DNA of 64,000 nt, from positions 1 to 64,000 of the forward strand of contig CAYFLR010000006.1 in NCBI GenBank assembly GCA_964343805.1, written 5' to 3'. The notes under the pieces are model-generated. The model ran no database searches. It saw only the letters and a program-made list of their open reading frames with translations, and was not told the origin of the DNA. The DNA is from CAYFLR01 sp964343805 (GTDB taxonomy: Bacteria; Bdellovibrionota_B; Oligoflexia; CAYFLR01). The position numbers and the translations under genes were made by a program. Below, piece after piece: positions 16,172 through 25,598 of the stretch (position 1 is its first letter; every line of letters begins with the position of its first letter).

Positions 16172-17878
16172 TTACTCTCGTATTAAAATGGGAGCCAGAA
16201 AGATTAAAAACAATAAAATTACCCCCCCTGAAGATCCTGTTCGGGTATTTACGGTGGCATTTATGGCGCAACCGTTTGAAGATTTTTTTCCTTTATTTGA
16301 CCCTGACTCTTTCACCAGATTAATAGAGTTATCGGGCTCACTTTCCTCCCTAGGAGAGGCTGGACAGAAGGGTTTGTTTATATCTTCGTAGGAAAAAAGG
16401 AATCCTCTTTGTTTAAAATGATCCGTCAGAGAGCAATAAAATTTTTGATCGAACAGATAGGAATCTGCCTTTAACATGGCATGATAAGCATCTTCGAAAA
16501 GCGCATTCTTAATACCTATAAAGGGAAGAGATCTCACAACCAAACTGGCGAAAGTTTCACGATCACCTTGCGGGAGAGAACTTCGAATCTGCCACAGAGT
16601 GCCAGAAAGAATTTCACCCGACTTATGAGGGTCATGACTCATGGAGTCAGGATAGATATAATTATTATCTGCCCTGCGAACACAGGGCTTTCCCACCATT
16701 ACTGACTCTCCTAAACAAGGATCATCACTCCTATGCATTGCTAAAAAATCAGCAATTCCCTCATGAATGGCCCCGCTTTCTCCTTGGATACTGGTAATAC
16801 CACCAAAAGTATAAACCAAGTAATGCCCAATTTCATGCATGATCACATCACTATCGATACTCAAATTTTGTAGAAATTTCCCATCTCCATCCCCCAGAGA
16901 AATGGTATTCGCAACAAAATCATAATAGGCGATATTACCTGCTTGCAAAGTGACCGGATCAGGAACATGAACTTTTATCTTGATTTCCAGCTCCATATCA
17001 GGAAGCTGATTTGCAAGCCAATTCAAATAGGTGTCTGCATAAAAATAGGTACTCACTTCCGCAAAGTGAGTTTCATATTCCCTGTAAATAAAATTATAAT
17101 CCTCTGCCATGGCTTGTTGGCTATGGGGATCGCTATTAATTATCTGAACAAATTTTCCATTTAAGGATTGTTCCTCTTTTAAATTATCTAAAGGAACCTG
17201 CTCTAAATCGGGGGTTTTAACCTTGTTCTCCGGATAAACAACTCCTTGTCCTGTCACCTCTTGAATGAGGGGAAGTTTTTCAACAATCATTCCATCAATG
17301 GCATTTATTAATATTTGCCAGGCAGGAGTTCTTAACCGCGCATCCGATAAGGTGACCAGATAGCAAAGAAGTAACTCGTTATCCTTAAAAAAATAAACTT
17401 CTTGTTGTTCAAAATATTCAATATTATCTAAACCAAAAAGGTCAGTGACAATCTCCTCTGTCTCAAAAGATTGCAGGACGGATACTTTCCTAAAATCAAA
17501 CGCATTGAGAGAGGGGATTCCCCTCCCATTGATGTTGAGAATTTCATTATTTTGGATGTGAGCAGACAGAGAAAAGTTGTGAATCATGCGGCTATTAATC
17601 ACTATCCGATACCGATTGTGGGTCACCTCTCCGTTTTTAATGACCTTATAAAGAATGAGTTGAAATAGATCAGGTGAGGTTTTTATAGCTGCTGCTACAT
17701 AATTCTTAATTCTCTCTTCTAGACTAAACGGAGATGAACTCCCAAAATCCTCCGTATAGGTCTGGGAAAACCTAATTCGCTCTTTAAAAGGAGTGATATC
17801 TATTTTCATTTCCGAAGATATTAATTCCCCAAAGGGTACATATAACAATAAGGAGAAGCATAGAAAAACAAATCTCAT
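16172..17878 (-). CDS. secreted thermolysin-like (M4/M36-type) metalloprotease with C-terminal anchor
   Basis: 568 residues with signal peptide (1-22). Residues about 70-210 have the look of an FTP/PepSY-type propeptide. The zinc site is HEIGH at 348-352, with a second conserved segment HEGIADFLA at 372-380 giving Glu 373 as likely third ligand. The C-terminal end has a Ser/Lys-rich linker, a Cys (NGCAIN), SSGG, a hydrophobic span and a final Arg-Glu, a layout like GlyGly-CTERM/MYXO-CTERM sorting tails. It is probably secreted or surface-held. Family level M4 versus M36 is not resolved. Confidence 0.8.
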   Translation of the reverse strand: MRFVFLCFSLLLYVPFGELISSEMKIDITPFKERIRFSQTYTEDFGSSSPFSLEERIKNYVAAAIKTSPDLFQLILYKVIKNGEVTHNRYRIVINSRMIHNFSLSAHIQNNEILNINGRGIPSLNAFDFRKVSVLQSFETEEIVTDLFGLDNIEYFEQQEVYFFKDNELLLCYLVTLSDARLRTPAWQILINAIDGMIVEKLPLIQEVTGQGVVYPENKVKTPDLEQVPLDNLKEEQSLNGKFVQIINSDPHSQQAMAEDYNFIYREYETHFAEVSTYFYADTYLNWLANQLPDMELEIKIKVHVPDPVTLQAGNIAYYDFVANTISLGDGDGKFLQNLSIDSDVIMHEIGHYLVYTFGGITSIQGESGAIHEGIADFLAMHRSDDPCLGESVMVGKPCVRRADNNYIYPDSMSHDPHKSGEILSGTLWQIRSSLPQGDRETFASLVVRSLPFIGIKNALFEDAYHAMLKADSYLFDQKFYCSLTDHFKQRGFLFSYEDINKPFCPASPREESEPDNSINLVKESGSNKGKKSSNGCAINATVNTRTGSSGGVILLFLIFLAPILIRE

Positions 17879-18190
17879 GTATTACTGATCGGAATTTCAA
17901 AAAGATCGCTAGAGGTAGGGCTTAAATTACTTTTTATTCTCAGATGTTATTCAAAAGCAAAGCAGTCAGCTTATTTGACTAGTGTGGTTATGGTAAGTGT
18001 AATTTGTAACACGAGTGTCATAAGTCAGTTTATAAAATTTATAACTGAAGTTATGGCAGTATTATTGCCCAAAATAGTGCCAATACTTTGATTATAACGG
18101 TTATAACTCGACTATTGGCACGAATTCAGGAGAAAATGGTGACAAAACTTCAGTTATAAATTTTATAATTCAGGTTTTGACACTACTTAC
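17879..18190. repeat. gene-free stretch holding palindromic element 3
   Basis: Between the protease start and the DUF1566 lipoprotein stop. It contains an inverted repeat spanning about 18016-18183: a 23-nt core is perfect (18030-18052 against 18146-18168), flanking tgtca.../...tgaca ends also pair, and an inner pair gtgccaata (18077-18085) / tattggcac (18113-18121) is perfect. The sequence is unlike elements 1 and 2. It may act as a bidirectional terminator or be a remnant mobile element. Confidence 0.65.
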
Positions 18191-19393
18191 CTACCGAGAG
18201 CGAACACACCGACCATAATCTCCAGAAGCGTCCTTATGATGATTTCTGGCTTCACCAGAATTAGTGTTGAGCGGAATGGATAAATAATAATTAGGATCCT
18301 CTGCATCAGTTATAGAGGCAAAATAGACCTTTTCAAAGCCGACCTTGGAAGCTAGATTAGCCCGAACCATCTTTAACTCATCTATAGTGGGAAGTCGCCA
18401 ATCACTGAAACCCTCTGCAGTGGAGCTTTCACATAAGGCCACATTTTCTCGCCAATAATTGTTGTTTCCACCTACATTGGGAAATTCGCCTCCCCGTGGA
18501 AGACTTTCCTTAGCGACAATCAAGCCACCCTCCTCATCAACTTGGTATCCCCCATCACAAGGACTCCCAATCCCATAACAACTTGTGGGTTGAGGTTCAG
18601 GTTGTGGCTCGGGCTGAGGTTCTGGTTGAGGTTCTGGCTGAGGTTCAGGCTGAGGTTCAGGCTGAGGTTCTGGTTGAGGTTCTGGTTGGGGTTCTGGTTG
18701 GGGTTCTGGCTGAGGTTCTGGTTGGGGTTCTGGTTGGGATTCAGGCTGAGGTTCTGGAGTAGGACCCTCCACTTGCAGAGTAAAGTTTTGGACCACTTTT
18801 TGAGTTTTATCATGTTTTGGGTAGATAGCGATTTGAATTACAAAATTGTCATTGGTATAGGCAGGTATCTGCCACTTAAGAAGACCTACTTCATTGATGG
18901 TCATCTCTTTTGGACCATTTTCAATTTCAAAGGCGAGTTCATGATCATTTAAATCCACCGCATTCAATTGATATTCATAGGCATCTTCAGCTTTAGCTGC
19001 TAATGCAGGTTCACTTCTGATCAAAATCTCAGATAGATTCTTATCACGTTCTGGAAGTGGCTGCTGCAAAACGGTTGTATATTCTGACAAGGGATCCTTA
19101 TCGTTATCATCCTCGTTTTTTGACTCAGGAGTTTGAGGTTTGGTTGTTTTCTCTCCCTCCTCTTCCTTCTCTTCCTTTTTTTCCGGCTCCCTAACTTCTT
19201 CAACCACCGGGATTGTTGGTCCTGGGACCCTCGTTTCCTCCTCTGAATCAGGCTTATGACTCACTTTAACCTTCAACTTCTTGCCATCTTGCACAGGACT
19301 TGTTATAAATCGGTCACTGCATCCGACTAGAATTACGGTAAAAAATACCAAAGACCCCAAAATAGTTCGGCTTATTTCTGATAATTTTTTCAT
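18191..19393 (-). CDS. lipoprotein with PEPQ repeat linker and DUF1566 (Lcl) domain
   Basis: 400 residues from ATG 19393 (GGTGGGG upstream). Lipobox VILVGC anchors it. A charged Glu/Lys/Pro linker leads to a putative Ig-like region (about 120-215), then a perfect run of about a dozen PEPQ units encoded by 12-nt DNA repeats (about 18590-18770). The C-terminal domain has WRENVALC and DWRLPTIDEL, the DUF1566/Lcl signature found in surface proteins. The proline repeat probably works as a stiff stalk holding the DUF1566 head away from the membrane. Confidence 0.83.
   Translation of the reverse strand: MKKLSEISRTILGSLVFFTVILVGCSDRFITSPVQDGKKLKVKVSHKPDSEEETRVPGPTIPVVEEVREPEKKEEKEEEGEKTTKPQTPESKNEDDNDKDPLSEYTTVLQQPLPERDKNLSEILIRSEPALAAKAEDAYEYQLNAVDLNDHELAFEIENGPKEMTINEVGLLKWQIPAYTNDNFVIQIAIYPKHDKTQKVVQNFTLQVEGPTPEPQPESQPEPQPEPQPEPQPEPQPEPQPEPQPEPQPEPQPEPQPEPQPEPQPEPQPTSCYGIGSPCDGGYQVDEEGGLIVAKESLPRGGEFPNVGGNNNYWRENVALCESSTAEGFSDWRLPTIDELKMVRANLASKVGFEKVYFASITDAEDPNYYLSIPLNTNSGEARNHHKDASGDYGRCVRSR
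18590..18770. repeat. 12-bp tandem repeats coding for PEPQ
   Basis: Degenerate 12-nt units (ggttctggctga and variants) in tandem inside the DUF1566 lipoprotein gene, reading Pro-Glu-Pro-Gln in the gene frame. Unit number could vary by slippage without frameshift because 12 is a multiple of 3. Confidence 0.85.
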
Positions 19394-19568
19394 GTGATGC
19401 CCCACCTAAGTTATTTCCTAAGATTTTTTAGACTCAGTAATAAACTTATCGGAAACACAATCAAAAAAAATTAAATAAAAATATTAAATCATGCTAATTA
19501 ATTAGAATTATAAAGATATTTCAAAGAAATGATTTCTGAAATTTACAAAAAAATATAAAATACTCTAA

Positions 19569-19955
19569 TTAGAGGTCCATATCCAAAACTTTTCCAACCA
19601 ACTCAAAGATTTCATCAGGATCAAAGGGTTTAGTAATATAACGATCAGCCCCCACAGCCAGACCTTTTTTCCGATCAGGCGTCTGCCCCTTGGCCGTCAA
19701 CATGGTAATAAATATATCTTCCATCTTGAGCTCTTGCTTTACCTTCTCGCAAACTTGATAACCGTCCATCTCTGGCATCATAATATCCAGAAAAACAAAT
19801 TCAGGCTTATCATTAATAATTATTTCCAAGGCTTCTTTCCCATTGACAGCGGAAAGAATCTCAACTCCCTCATCTTCAAACTCTTCTAATGTTTGAGTTA
19901 AAACATTGATTATGTGCTTTTCATCATCAACGATTAGAATCTTCTTTGCACTCAT
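19569..19955 (-). CDS. stand-alone CheY-like response regulator
   Basis: 128 residues, only a receiver domain. The acidic pocket is DDE (10-12), the phospho-acceptor Asp 57 lies in FLDIMMPEMDG, Thr is in LTAKG near 86 and Lys in ITKPFDP near 109. ATG follows AAGGGG. There is no kinase gene adjacent and no output domain, so it works through another protein or in a phosphorelay. The single-gene setting gives no hint of the pathway. Confidence 0.92.
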   Translation of the reverse strand: MSAKKILIVDDEKHIINVLTQTLEEFEDEGVEILSAVNGKEALEIIINDKPEFVFLDIMMPEMDGYQVCEKVKQELKMEDIFITMLTAKGQTPDRKKGLAVGADRYITKPFDPDEIFELVGKVLDMDL

Positions 19956-20048
19956 GCAGCAACCCCTTTACTTGGATCCTCAGAATTTGGAAAATGCAGA
20001 GCTTAAATATACCACAGAATGCTAAAATTTAATATTAAAACTAGATTC

Positions 20049-20828
20049 TTAAAAGTCTTGAATTAAATCAATCAAAGAGGGGTAGGATATAAACGGATTA
20101 GCCACATCTTGATACTCGGCGATTTTAGCAGCACGCACTCGCTCTTTTTCATCCACTGGATCCTGAGTCATCCACTTACGGAAAAAGTACTCCTGCTCAA
20201 AATCAATTCGCTTACTGTAACGCACAGAAAAATAAAACATGGAGCGAGCCACATTCCCCTTATGACGGTCCCATGGTTCAAAGCAGTGGGTGTCCCATTG
20301 ACTGTAACCAAGCTTTGAACCCTCATCCATATAATCAGAGTAAACAACCTCACAAAAAGGATAGTTTCCACGAGTAGAGTTAGTTCTAGAATCTGAGGGA
20401 TAAAGATGATACAGATCCGACTTAGCCTTTCCTCTTGCTCCCTTACTACGAGGCCATGTATGTTCACAGTTCATTATATTAGCATTGGGCACCTTATTAG
20501 TATGCACACATTTACCCGTGTATACCCCACAGACGACTCCATCTTTATTATCCAGCTCGGTAAACATTAAATGCCTAGCCAACCAATAGTCTAAGGTATT
20601 TGCCCCAAACAACAACTTTCTCATTTCACGTTTAAGCTTATGATCACACCTGTTAACTATGGGGGAGTAGTCTAAGAGAAAGCCCTCCCTCTCTTCACCT
20701 AAGGAATCGAGGAACTTGTCCCACCTCATCCGACATTCGGGTTCAATCTCAGATTGAGCGTTAATATTTACCATCAGAACACACAGCACCACACTAGTAA
20801 AAAGAACACACTTATTACGAAATGCCAT
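20049..20828 (-). CDS. endonuclease I (EndA/NucM family), secreted
   Basis: 259 residues with a signal peptide ending near NINAQ (residue 25). The nuclease motif NCEHTWPRSKG at 120-130 carries the catalytic His 123; SDLYHLYPSDSRTNSTRGN follows and includes conserved His/Asn residues of the beta-beta-alpha-metal fold. Several Cys could form disulfides. Such periplasmic or secreted enzymes cut DNA without sequence preference; in a predatory or scavenging lifestyle they would help digest foreign DNA, which is inference. Confidence 0.9.
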   Translation of the reverse strand: MAFRNKCVLFTSVVLCVLMVNINAQSEIEPECRMRWDKFLDSLGEEREGFLLDYSPIVNRCDHKLKREMRKLLFGANTLDYWLARHLMFTELDNKDGVVCGVYTGKCVHTNKVPNANIMNCEHTWPRSKGARGKAKSDLYHLYPSDSRTNSTRGNYPFCEVVYSDYMDEGSKLGYSQWDTHCFEPWDRHKGNVARSMFYFSVRYSKRIDFEQEYFFRKWMTQDPVDEKERVRAAKIAEYQDVANPFISYPSLIDLIQDF

Positions 20829-20952
20829 ACTTGGATTACCTTTGATAAAGTGATCACAAAATTGTCTTTAATTATTTTGACTTCTAACAGATATATTTTT
20901 ATAAATAAAGCCAATTAAACTTTTATTAACTTTTCTATCTAAAGGATCTGCT

Positions 20953-21981
20953 ATGAAAGGTAATATTACCAGACATCCTGCTCGATACTTTGAATCTAAA
21001 AATAACAGAGAGGTCACCTGCCAACTATGCCCCAGGAATTGCCACCTAACAGATGGTAAACGAGGGGTCTGCTTTGTACGCCAAAATATTGAAGGATCTA
21101 TGATTCTTACAGCCTATGGTAGAAGTAGTAGTTTCGCAGTCGATCCCGTTGAAAAGAAACCTCTATTTCACTTTTACCCCAATGAACCCATATTATCCTT
21201 TGGCACAGCAGGTTGTAACCTAACTTGCCAATTTTGTCAAAACTGGTCCATTTCTAAAAGCCGAGCCATGGAAACCCTTTCCCAACATGCCTCACCCGAA
21301 CAAATTGTTCAACTTGCCCAAAGAGAGGGCTGCAAAATGATTGCCTTCACCTATAATGACCCCGTCATCATTACCGAATTTGTTGTGGATGTGGCTAAAA
21401 TCGCCCATGAGAACAATATAAAAACGGTGGCTGTAACTGCAGGCTACATATCCGCTCCTGCTAGAAATGAATTTTTTTCCCATATGGATGCGGCCAATGT
21501 AGATTTAAAAGCTTTTACTGATAGATTTTATCAAAAGCTTGCCAGTGCCTCCTTACAACCGGTTTTGGATACTTTAAAATATATCAAACATGAAACCAAA
21601 TGCTGGCTGGAAATCACCAATTTAGTGATTCCTAAAGAGAATGATGATCCCCAAGAGATAAAGGAGATGTGTGAATGGATTGTGGAAAACCTAGGACCGG
21701 AAGTTCCCCTCCACTTTTCAGCCTTTCATCCCGATTTCAAACTCTCCCATCGAGAATCAACCCCTCTTTCAACTCTAGAGAGTTGTTATGAAATTGCACA
21801 AAAAGCAGGCATTAAATACGTTTATTTAGGAAATGTGACAAAGCAGGACACTGCGACCACCTATTGCCATGAATGCCAAAAGCCAGTCATCACTCGAGAT
21901 TGGCATCATGTTCAAGAGAACTTACTTAAAGAGAATGGAGCTTGCCCTCATTGCCAAGCGATCTGCCACGGTCACTTCTAG
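20953..21981 (+). CDS. amrS: AmmeMemoRadiSam-type radical SAM enzyme (AmrS)
   Basis: 342 residues, ATG after AAAGGA. The radical-SAM cluster motif is CNLTCQFC (Cys 88, 92, 95). The N-terminus has a CxxC..C..C set (Cys 23, 26, 30, 40) seen in this family, and the C-terminus has zinc-ribbon-like pairs (CHEC and CPHC). It belongs to the PflA-like AmrS family, usually linked to Memo and AMMECR1 proteins, which are not in this window. Its TAG stop shares CTAG with the convergent rlmI stop. Confidence 0.88.
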   Translation: MKGNITRHPARYFESKNNREVTCQLCPRNCHLTDGKRGVCFVRQNIEGSMILTAYGRSSSFAVDPVEKKPLFHFYPNEPILSFGTAGCNLTCQFCQNWSISKSRAMETLSQHASPEQIVQLAQREGCKMIAFTYNDPVIITEFVVDVAKIAHENNIKTVAVTAGYISAPARNEFFSHMDAANVDLKAFTDRFYQKLASASLQPVLDTLKYIKHETKCWLEITNLVIPKENDDPQEIKEMCEWIVENLGPEVPLHFSAFHPDFKLSHRESTPLSTLESCYEIAQKAGIKYVYLGNVTKQDTATTYCHECQKPVITRDWHHVQENLLKENGACPHCQAICHGHF

Positions 21982-23213
21982 CCAATATAGATCAGAAAAC
22001 CTTTTAAATAGTCTCCATCCGGAAAAGCGGCCATTACGGGATGGTCGCCACCCCCACCTAATTTCTCGACAATTTGAGCCTCTCGTCCTGCTGCCAAAGT
22101 AGCTTCTGAAATGACTTTTTGAAAAATATCGGGTTTCACTGCTCCACTACAGGAATAGGTCAGCAGAAAGCCTCCTGGTTCCAATAATGACATTCCTAGC
22201 TGATTTAATTCCCGATAAACCCTTAAGGCTTTGCTTAAACCACGCTTGGAAGGAGCAAACTTAGGGGGATCTAAAATAATGACATCCCATTTTCTCCCCT
22301 CCGCTTTATACCCCCTCAAAACATCAAAGGCTTTTGCACATACAAAACTCCCTTGAGATAAGCAGTCATTCCATTCAAAATTGGTCTTCGCCACCTCTAA
22401 GGCAGGCTCAGAAGAATCCACATTAGTTACATGAATGTCGGAATCAACATTCGCTGCGACAACCCCAAAAGCCCCCGTATAAGAAAAGGCATTTAGAATA
22501 TTTATAGGTCGGCCATTGACCGAGTTTTTATAATGTTGAACCAAGTCTTTCAATCGTTCCCGACTGTATCTTTGATCTAAATAAAAACCGGTTTTTTGCC
22601 CCGCACCAATGTCCACCGCAAATTTACAATCCCCTTCCCAAATTTCGATACAATCTTCAGGGCAGATCCCAGCTAAAGTCTGAACTTCTTTCTCTAAGCC
22701 CTCTTTCAATCTGAGATCATCTTTACTTCGCTCTAAGATTCCTTGAGGGTTGAACTTCTTCAGCTCTTTCACTAAATCAGGTTTTAGCAGTTCCATCCCT
22801 TTGGTAAATATTTGAATCACGAAAAAAGGTCCATAAGCATCTACAACCACCCCAGGTAATCCATCTGACTCGGAGTTAATTAAACGAAAAGCCTGCTTAT
22901 TGCTGCTTAGATCAGTGCTTTGAGGACATAAACCAAGTCGATGACGCAGTTGAAATGCAGATTTAACCTTCTTGCTCATAAATAAGGAATCAATCGACTC
23001 CGCAGGATCCCAGCTTAAAAGTCGAACGGCAATTTGGGAGTGAGCATTATAATAACCGCGTCCCACAAAATTTCCCTTATGATCTACAACTTCGACCAAG
23101 TCCCCTCCATTCAATTCAGGAACAGATTTGACTGCCCCAGAAAAAATCCAAGGGTGTCCACAGCGAGCTGAATAATCTCGCTGTTTTCGTAGCTTAAGTG
23201 TAGGTAGTTTCAT
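21978..23213 (-). CDS. rlmI: class I SAM-dependent rRNA cytosine-C5 methyltransferase (RlmI-like)
   Basis: About 411 residues from ATG 23213, which has GGTGAG upstream; a TTG 12 nt earlier is less likely. The N-terminus has a PUA domain (GHPWIFSGAVKS ... GNFVGRGYYN). The methyltransferase part has GQKTGFYLDQR, the SAM motif NAFSYTGAFG, the acidic loop NVDSS and the catalytic DPPKFAPSK, and then the TYSCSG motif with Cys. It is predicted to methylate C1962 of 23S rRNA. A small COX24-like ribosome-associated gene lies upstream on the same strand. Confidence 0.9.
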   Translation of the reverse strand: MKLPTLKLRKQRDYSARCGHPWIFSGAVKSVPELNGGDLVEVVDHKGNFVGRGYYNAHSQIAVRLLSWDPAESIDSLFMSKKVKSAFQLRHRLGLCPQSTDLSSNKQAFRLINSESDGLPGVVVDAYGPFFVIQIFTKGMELLKPDLVKELKKFNPQGILERSKDDLRLKEGLEKEVQTLAGICPEDCIEIWEGDCKFAVDIGAGQKTGFYLDQRYSRERLKDLVQHYKNSVNGRPINILNAFSYTGAFGVVAANVDSDIHVTNVDSSEPALEVAKTNFEWNDCLSQGSFVCAKAFDVLRGYKAEGRKWDVIILDPPKFAPSKRGLSKALRVYRELNQLGMSLLEPGGFLLTYSCSGAVKPDIFQKVISEATLAAGREAQIVEKLGGGGDHPVMAAFPDGDYLKGFLIYIG

Positions 23214-23407
23214 GATTCTCACCAAATAGTAGTAAACCGATTGATTTAGAATGCCTGGATAAAATCAAGATAGACCGATAGATAGGAAAAGATCCTTCCC
23301 AAAAAAAGAATCTTCTAGCTTGAGCATGGTATTAAAAGAAAAGTTTCCTCTGAGACGAAATGAGGGATCGCAGGCGGAACCTTGCGAGCACCGCCCGAAG
23401 GAATTTT

Positions 23408-23503
23408 CTATCTCTTCTTACGCTGATGTCGTGTTCTAGCTAACAGTTTACGATGCTTATGTTTTCTCATCTTTTTCTTACGTTTTTTTATAACACTTCC
23501 CAC
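23408..23503 (-). CDS. 31-residue COX24/AURKAIP1-like basic protein
   Basis: GTG start at 23503 after a strong AGGAGG; the encoded peptide begins MGSVIKKRKKKMRKHKHRKL, is almost entirely Lys/Arg/His and ends RTRHQRKKR. This pattern matches the short bacterial AURKAIP1/COX24-domain proteins, thought to be ribosome-associated like their mitochondrial relatives. It is too short for normal gene calling. The position between pheA and rlmI on the same strand is compatible with a translation-related role. Confidence 0.85.
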   Translation of the reverse strand: MGSVIKKRKKKMRKHKHRKLLARTRHQRKKR

Positions 23504-23606
23504 TAAATTCCTCCTGGCACTGATTCCAAAATGAGAGGGTACCTTATTAAATTCCTCTCTTTCTGTCTAGTATTTTTTCACCTATATATTATTAACCCCT
23601 TTAAGC

Positions 23607-24665
23607 TTAGGAAGCTTGGTAACGTCCCAACAGCTTAAAAGTGGTTGTCATAACCTTCACCTTTTCTAGTAGAGCAACCACCTTCTCAGACATTATATCA
23701 CCTTGAAAATCGAGAAAAAATAGAAAATGATCTGGATAATCTCGACTTGGAATGGACTCGATCCGGGTTAAATTAATTTTTTCTTTGGCAAAAAGTGCCA
23801 AAATCTCATAAAGACTCCCTGCGCGATCCTCTGCTCTGAAGGTAACTGAACATTTGGACAGAGCTCCTTCTACCTTTGCCCCCTCCTTTGCTATTATAAG
23901 AAACCGGGTCTTATTTTTTCCGTGATCCTCAATACCTTTATGAAGAATCTGTAAATGGTAGAGCTCAGCACTTAACTCACTGGCAATGGCTCCTACTCCA
24001 GACCATTTGGCTTCGGACAGCATTTTTGCGGAACCTGCGGTATCATAGAATGGCGTGGGTTCAATATCCTTATCGCGAAGAAATTTGGAGCATTGAGATA
24101 AGGCCTGCGGATGCGAGTAAACTTTTTTGAGTTCCCGTACATTTGCCCCAGGAAGAGCCAATAAGCAATGATGAATGGGAATCTTTATCTCTCCCACCAC
24201 GGTGACATTTTCATTAGATAACAGCTCGTTCACCTCAGTGACTGAACCTCCAATGGAATTTTCAACGGGAACAATTCCATAATCAAAAAAGCCTTTGCAA
24301 ACCCCTTTAAAAACTTCAGAGAATTTTAAGCAGGGAATATAGGCCATCTGAGGAGCAAACTCGCGAGCCGCCACTTCCGCATAGGCTCCATGTTCACCTT
24401 GAAAAGCTAAGAGTTTTATATCTTGCTTTTGTAACCGCCGACTTTCACTCATAATATTGGTAAAAAGCTCTGTAGAAAAGTCTTCTCTGGTTAATCCAAT
24501 AGAATGTTGCTTGATGTAATTTAATACTTCAGCTTCTCTCTTAGCATCCACCACTTGGCTTTTTAATTTTCTGGCACGCAAAGCAAGCTCAAGGCGCTGG
24601 TCCAATAGCTTTAATATGTCAAAATCTATGCGATCGATCTTATCTCGAATTTGATTTAAATCCAT
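23607..24665 (-). CDS. pheA: bifunctional chorismate mutase / prephenate dehydratase
   Basis: 352 residues. The N-terminal 85 residues are an AroQ-type chorismate mutase (IRDKIDRIDFDILKLLDQR). Prephenate dehydratase follows, with FQGEHGAYAE, VPVENSIGGSV and the KTRF motif. The C-terminal ACT domain has GSLYEILALF and ESIPSRD, the phenylalanine-sensing region (normally ESRPS). It converts chorismate to phenylpyruvate and should be inhibited by Phe. Usual length and domain order. Confidence 0.95.
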   Translation of the reverse strand: MDLNQIRDKIDRIDFDILKLLDQRLELALRARKLKSQVVDAKREAEVLNYIKQHSIGLTREDFSTELFTNIMSESRRLQKQDIKLLAFQGEHGAYAEVAAREFAPQMAYIPCLKFSEVFKGVCKGFFDYGIVPVENSIGGSVTEVNELLSNENVTVVGEIKIPIHHCLLALPGANVRELKKVYSHPQALSQCSKFLRDKDIEPTPFYDTAGSAKMLSEAKWSGVGAIASELSAELYHLQILHKGIEDHGKNKTRFLIIAKEGAKVEGALSKCSVTFRAEDRAGSLYEILALFAKEKINLTRIESIPSRDYPDHFLFFLDFQGDIMSEKVVALLEKVKVMTTTFKLLGRYQAS

Positions 24666-24842
24666 ATTGACCTCTGCAGCAGTTGCGTTATCGGAAAAAA
24701 CTCAGACCTCACAATTATAAAATTCTGAGGGTTGAAGGCCGATTAACACACAGGAACTTTTATTTCAACAATTTAGCTGATTGTTGCCTACAAATTAAAG
24801 AACATTTACCACATAAGAAGATTATGATACTAGGTGGACACC

Positions 24843-25598
24843 ATGTTAGAAATTAAGCATCTCGACAAAATTTATCCCAACGGTACTGTAGCCTTAAAAA
24901 ATGTCTCTTTGAATGTAAAAAAAGGTGAATTTCTCGCCATTATAGGCCCAAGTGGATCTGGAAAATCCACTTTGCTTCGCTCTATCAACCGTTTAATTTC
25001 TGATACCACTGGAGACATATTTTTTGATGGAGCTAATATTCAACAAGCCTCATCCTCAGAATTACGTAACATCAGGTCCAAAATGGGGATGATATTTCAA
25101 CAGTTCCATCTGATACCCCGAAAGACAGTTCTCACCAATGTATTGGCGGGCAGTCTATCCATAACCAACCTCCCCCGCTCGCTCTTATTTGCTTTTTCTG
25201 AATCTCAAAATCACCAGGCCATAAAGTGCCTTAGGCAGGTAAATTTGGAGGATAAAGCTAAAGCAAAAGTAGAAGAATTGAGTGGCGGTGAACAACAAAG
25301 AGTTGCCATTGCAAGAGTCTTAATGCAATCACCTCAGTTGATTTTGGCAGATGAACCCGTTTCCAATTTAGACCCTACCACCAGTAAAAATGTGATGCAG
25401 TATCTAAAGCAAATTAATCAAGAGATGCAAATCACCATTTTATGTAATCTTCATCTCCTTCCCTTGGTACAACAGTATGCAGATCGAGTTGTAGCCCTGA
25501 ACAAAGGAGAGCTGGTCTATGATGGAGATCCCTTTGGGATTGATGAAGAATGGTTCTTTAAAATATACCCAGATACAGCTGCTCAAAGTGAATTATGA
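24843..25598 (+). CDS. phnC: phosphonate-type ABC transporter ATP-binding protein
   Basis: 251 residues from ATG 24843, preceded by AGGTGG; a GTG at 24834 overlaps that site and is unlikely. Walker A is GPSGSGKST, Q-loop IFQQFHLIPRKTV, signature LSGGEQQRVAIARV and Walker B LILADEP. These and the NLDP and CNLHLL segments are PhnC-like. It energises import of phosphonate, phosphite or a similar phosphorus compound. Its TGA overlaps the ATG of the permease gene, so the two are coupled. The cognate binding protein is 4.2 kb downstream. Confidence 0.9.
   Translation: MLEIKHLDKIYPNGTVALKNVSLNVKKGEFLAIIGPSGSGKSTLLRSINRLISDTTGDIFFDGANIQQASSSELRNIRSKMGMIFQQFHLIPRKTVLTNVLAGSLSITNLPRSLLFAFSESQNHQAIKCLRQVNLEDKAKAKVEELSGGEQQRVAIARVLMQSPQLILADEPVSNLDPTTSKNVMQYLKQINQEMQITILCNLHLLPLVQQYADRVVALNKGELVYDGDPFGIDEEWFFKIYPDTAAQSEL

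Noticed and set aside
18542..18952. Plus-strand ORF rich in Leu/Arg/Trp/Gly
   Set aside because: Antisense shadow of the PEPQ repeat region of the DUF1566 lipoprotein.
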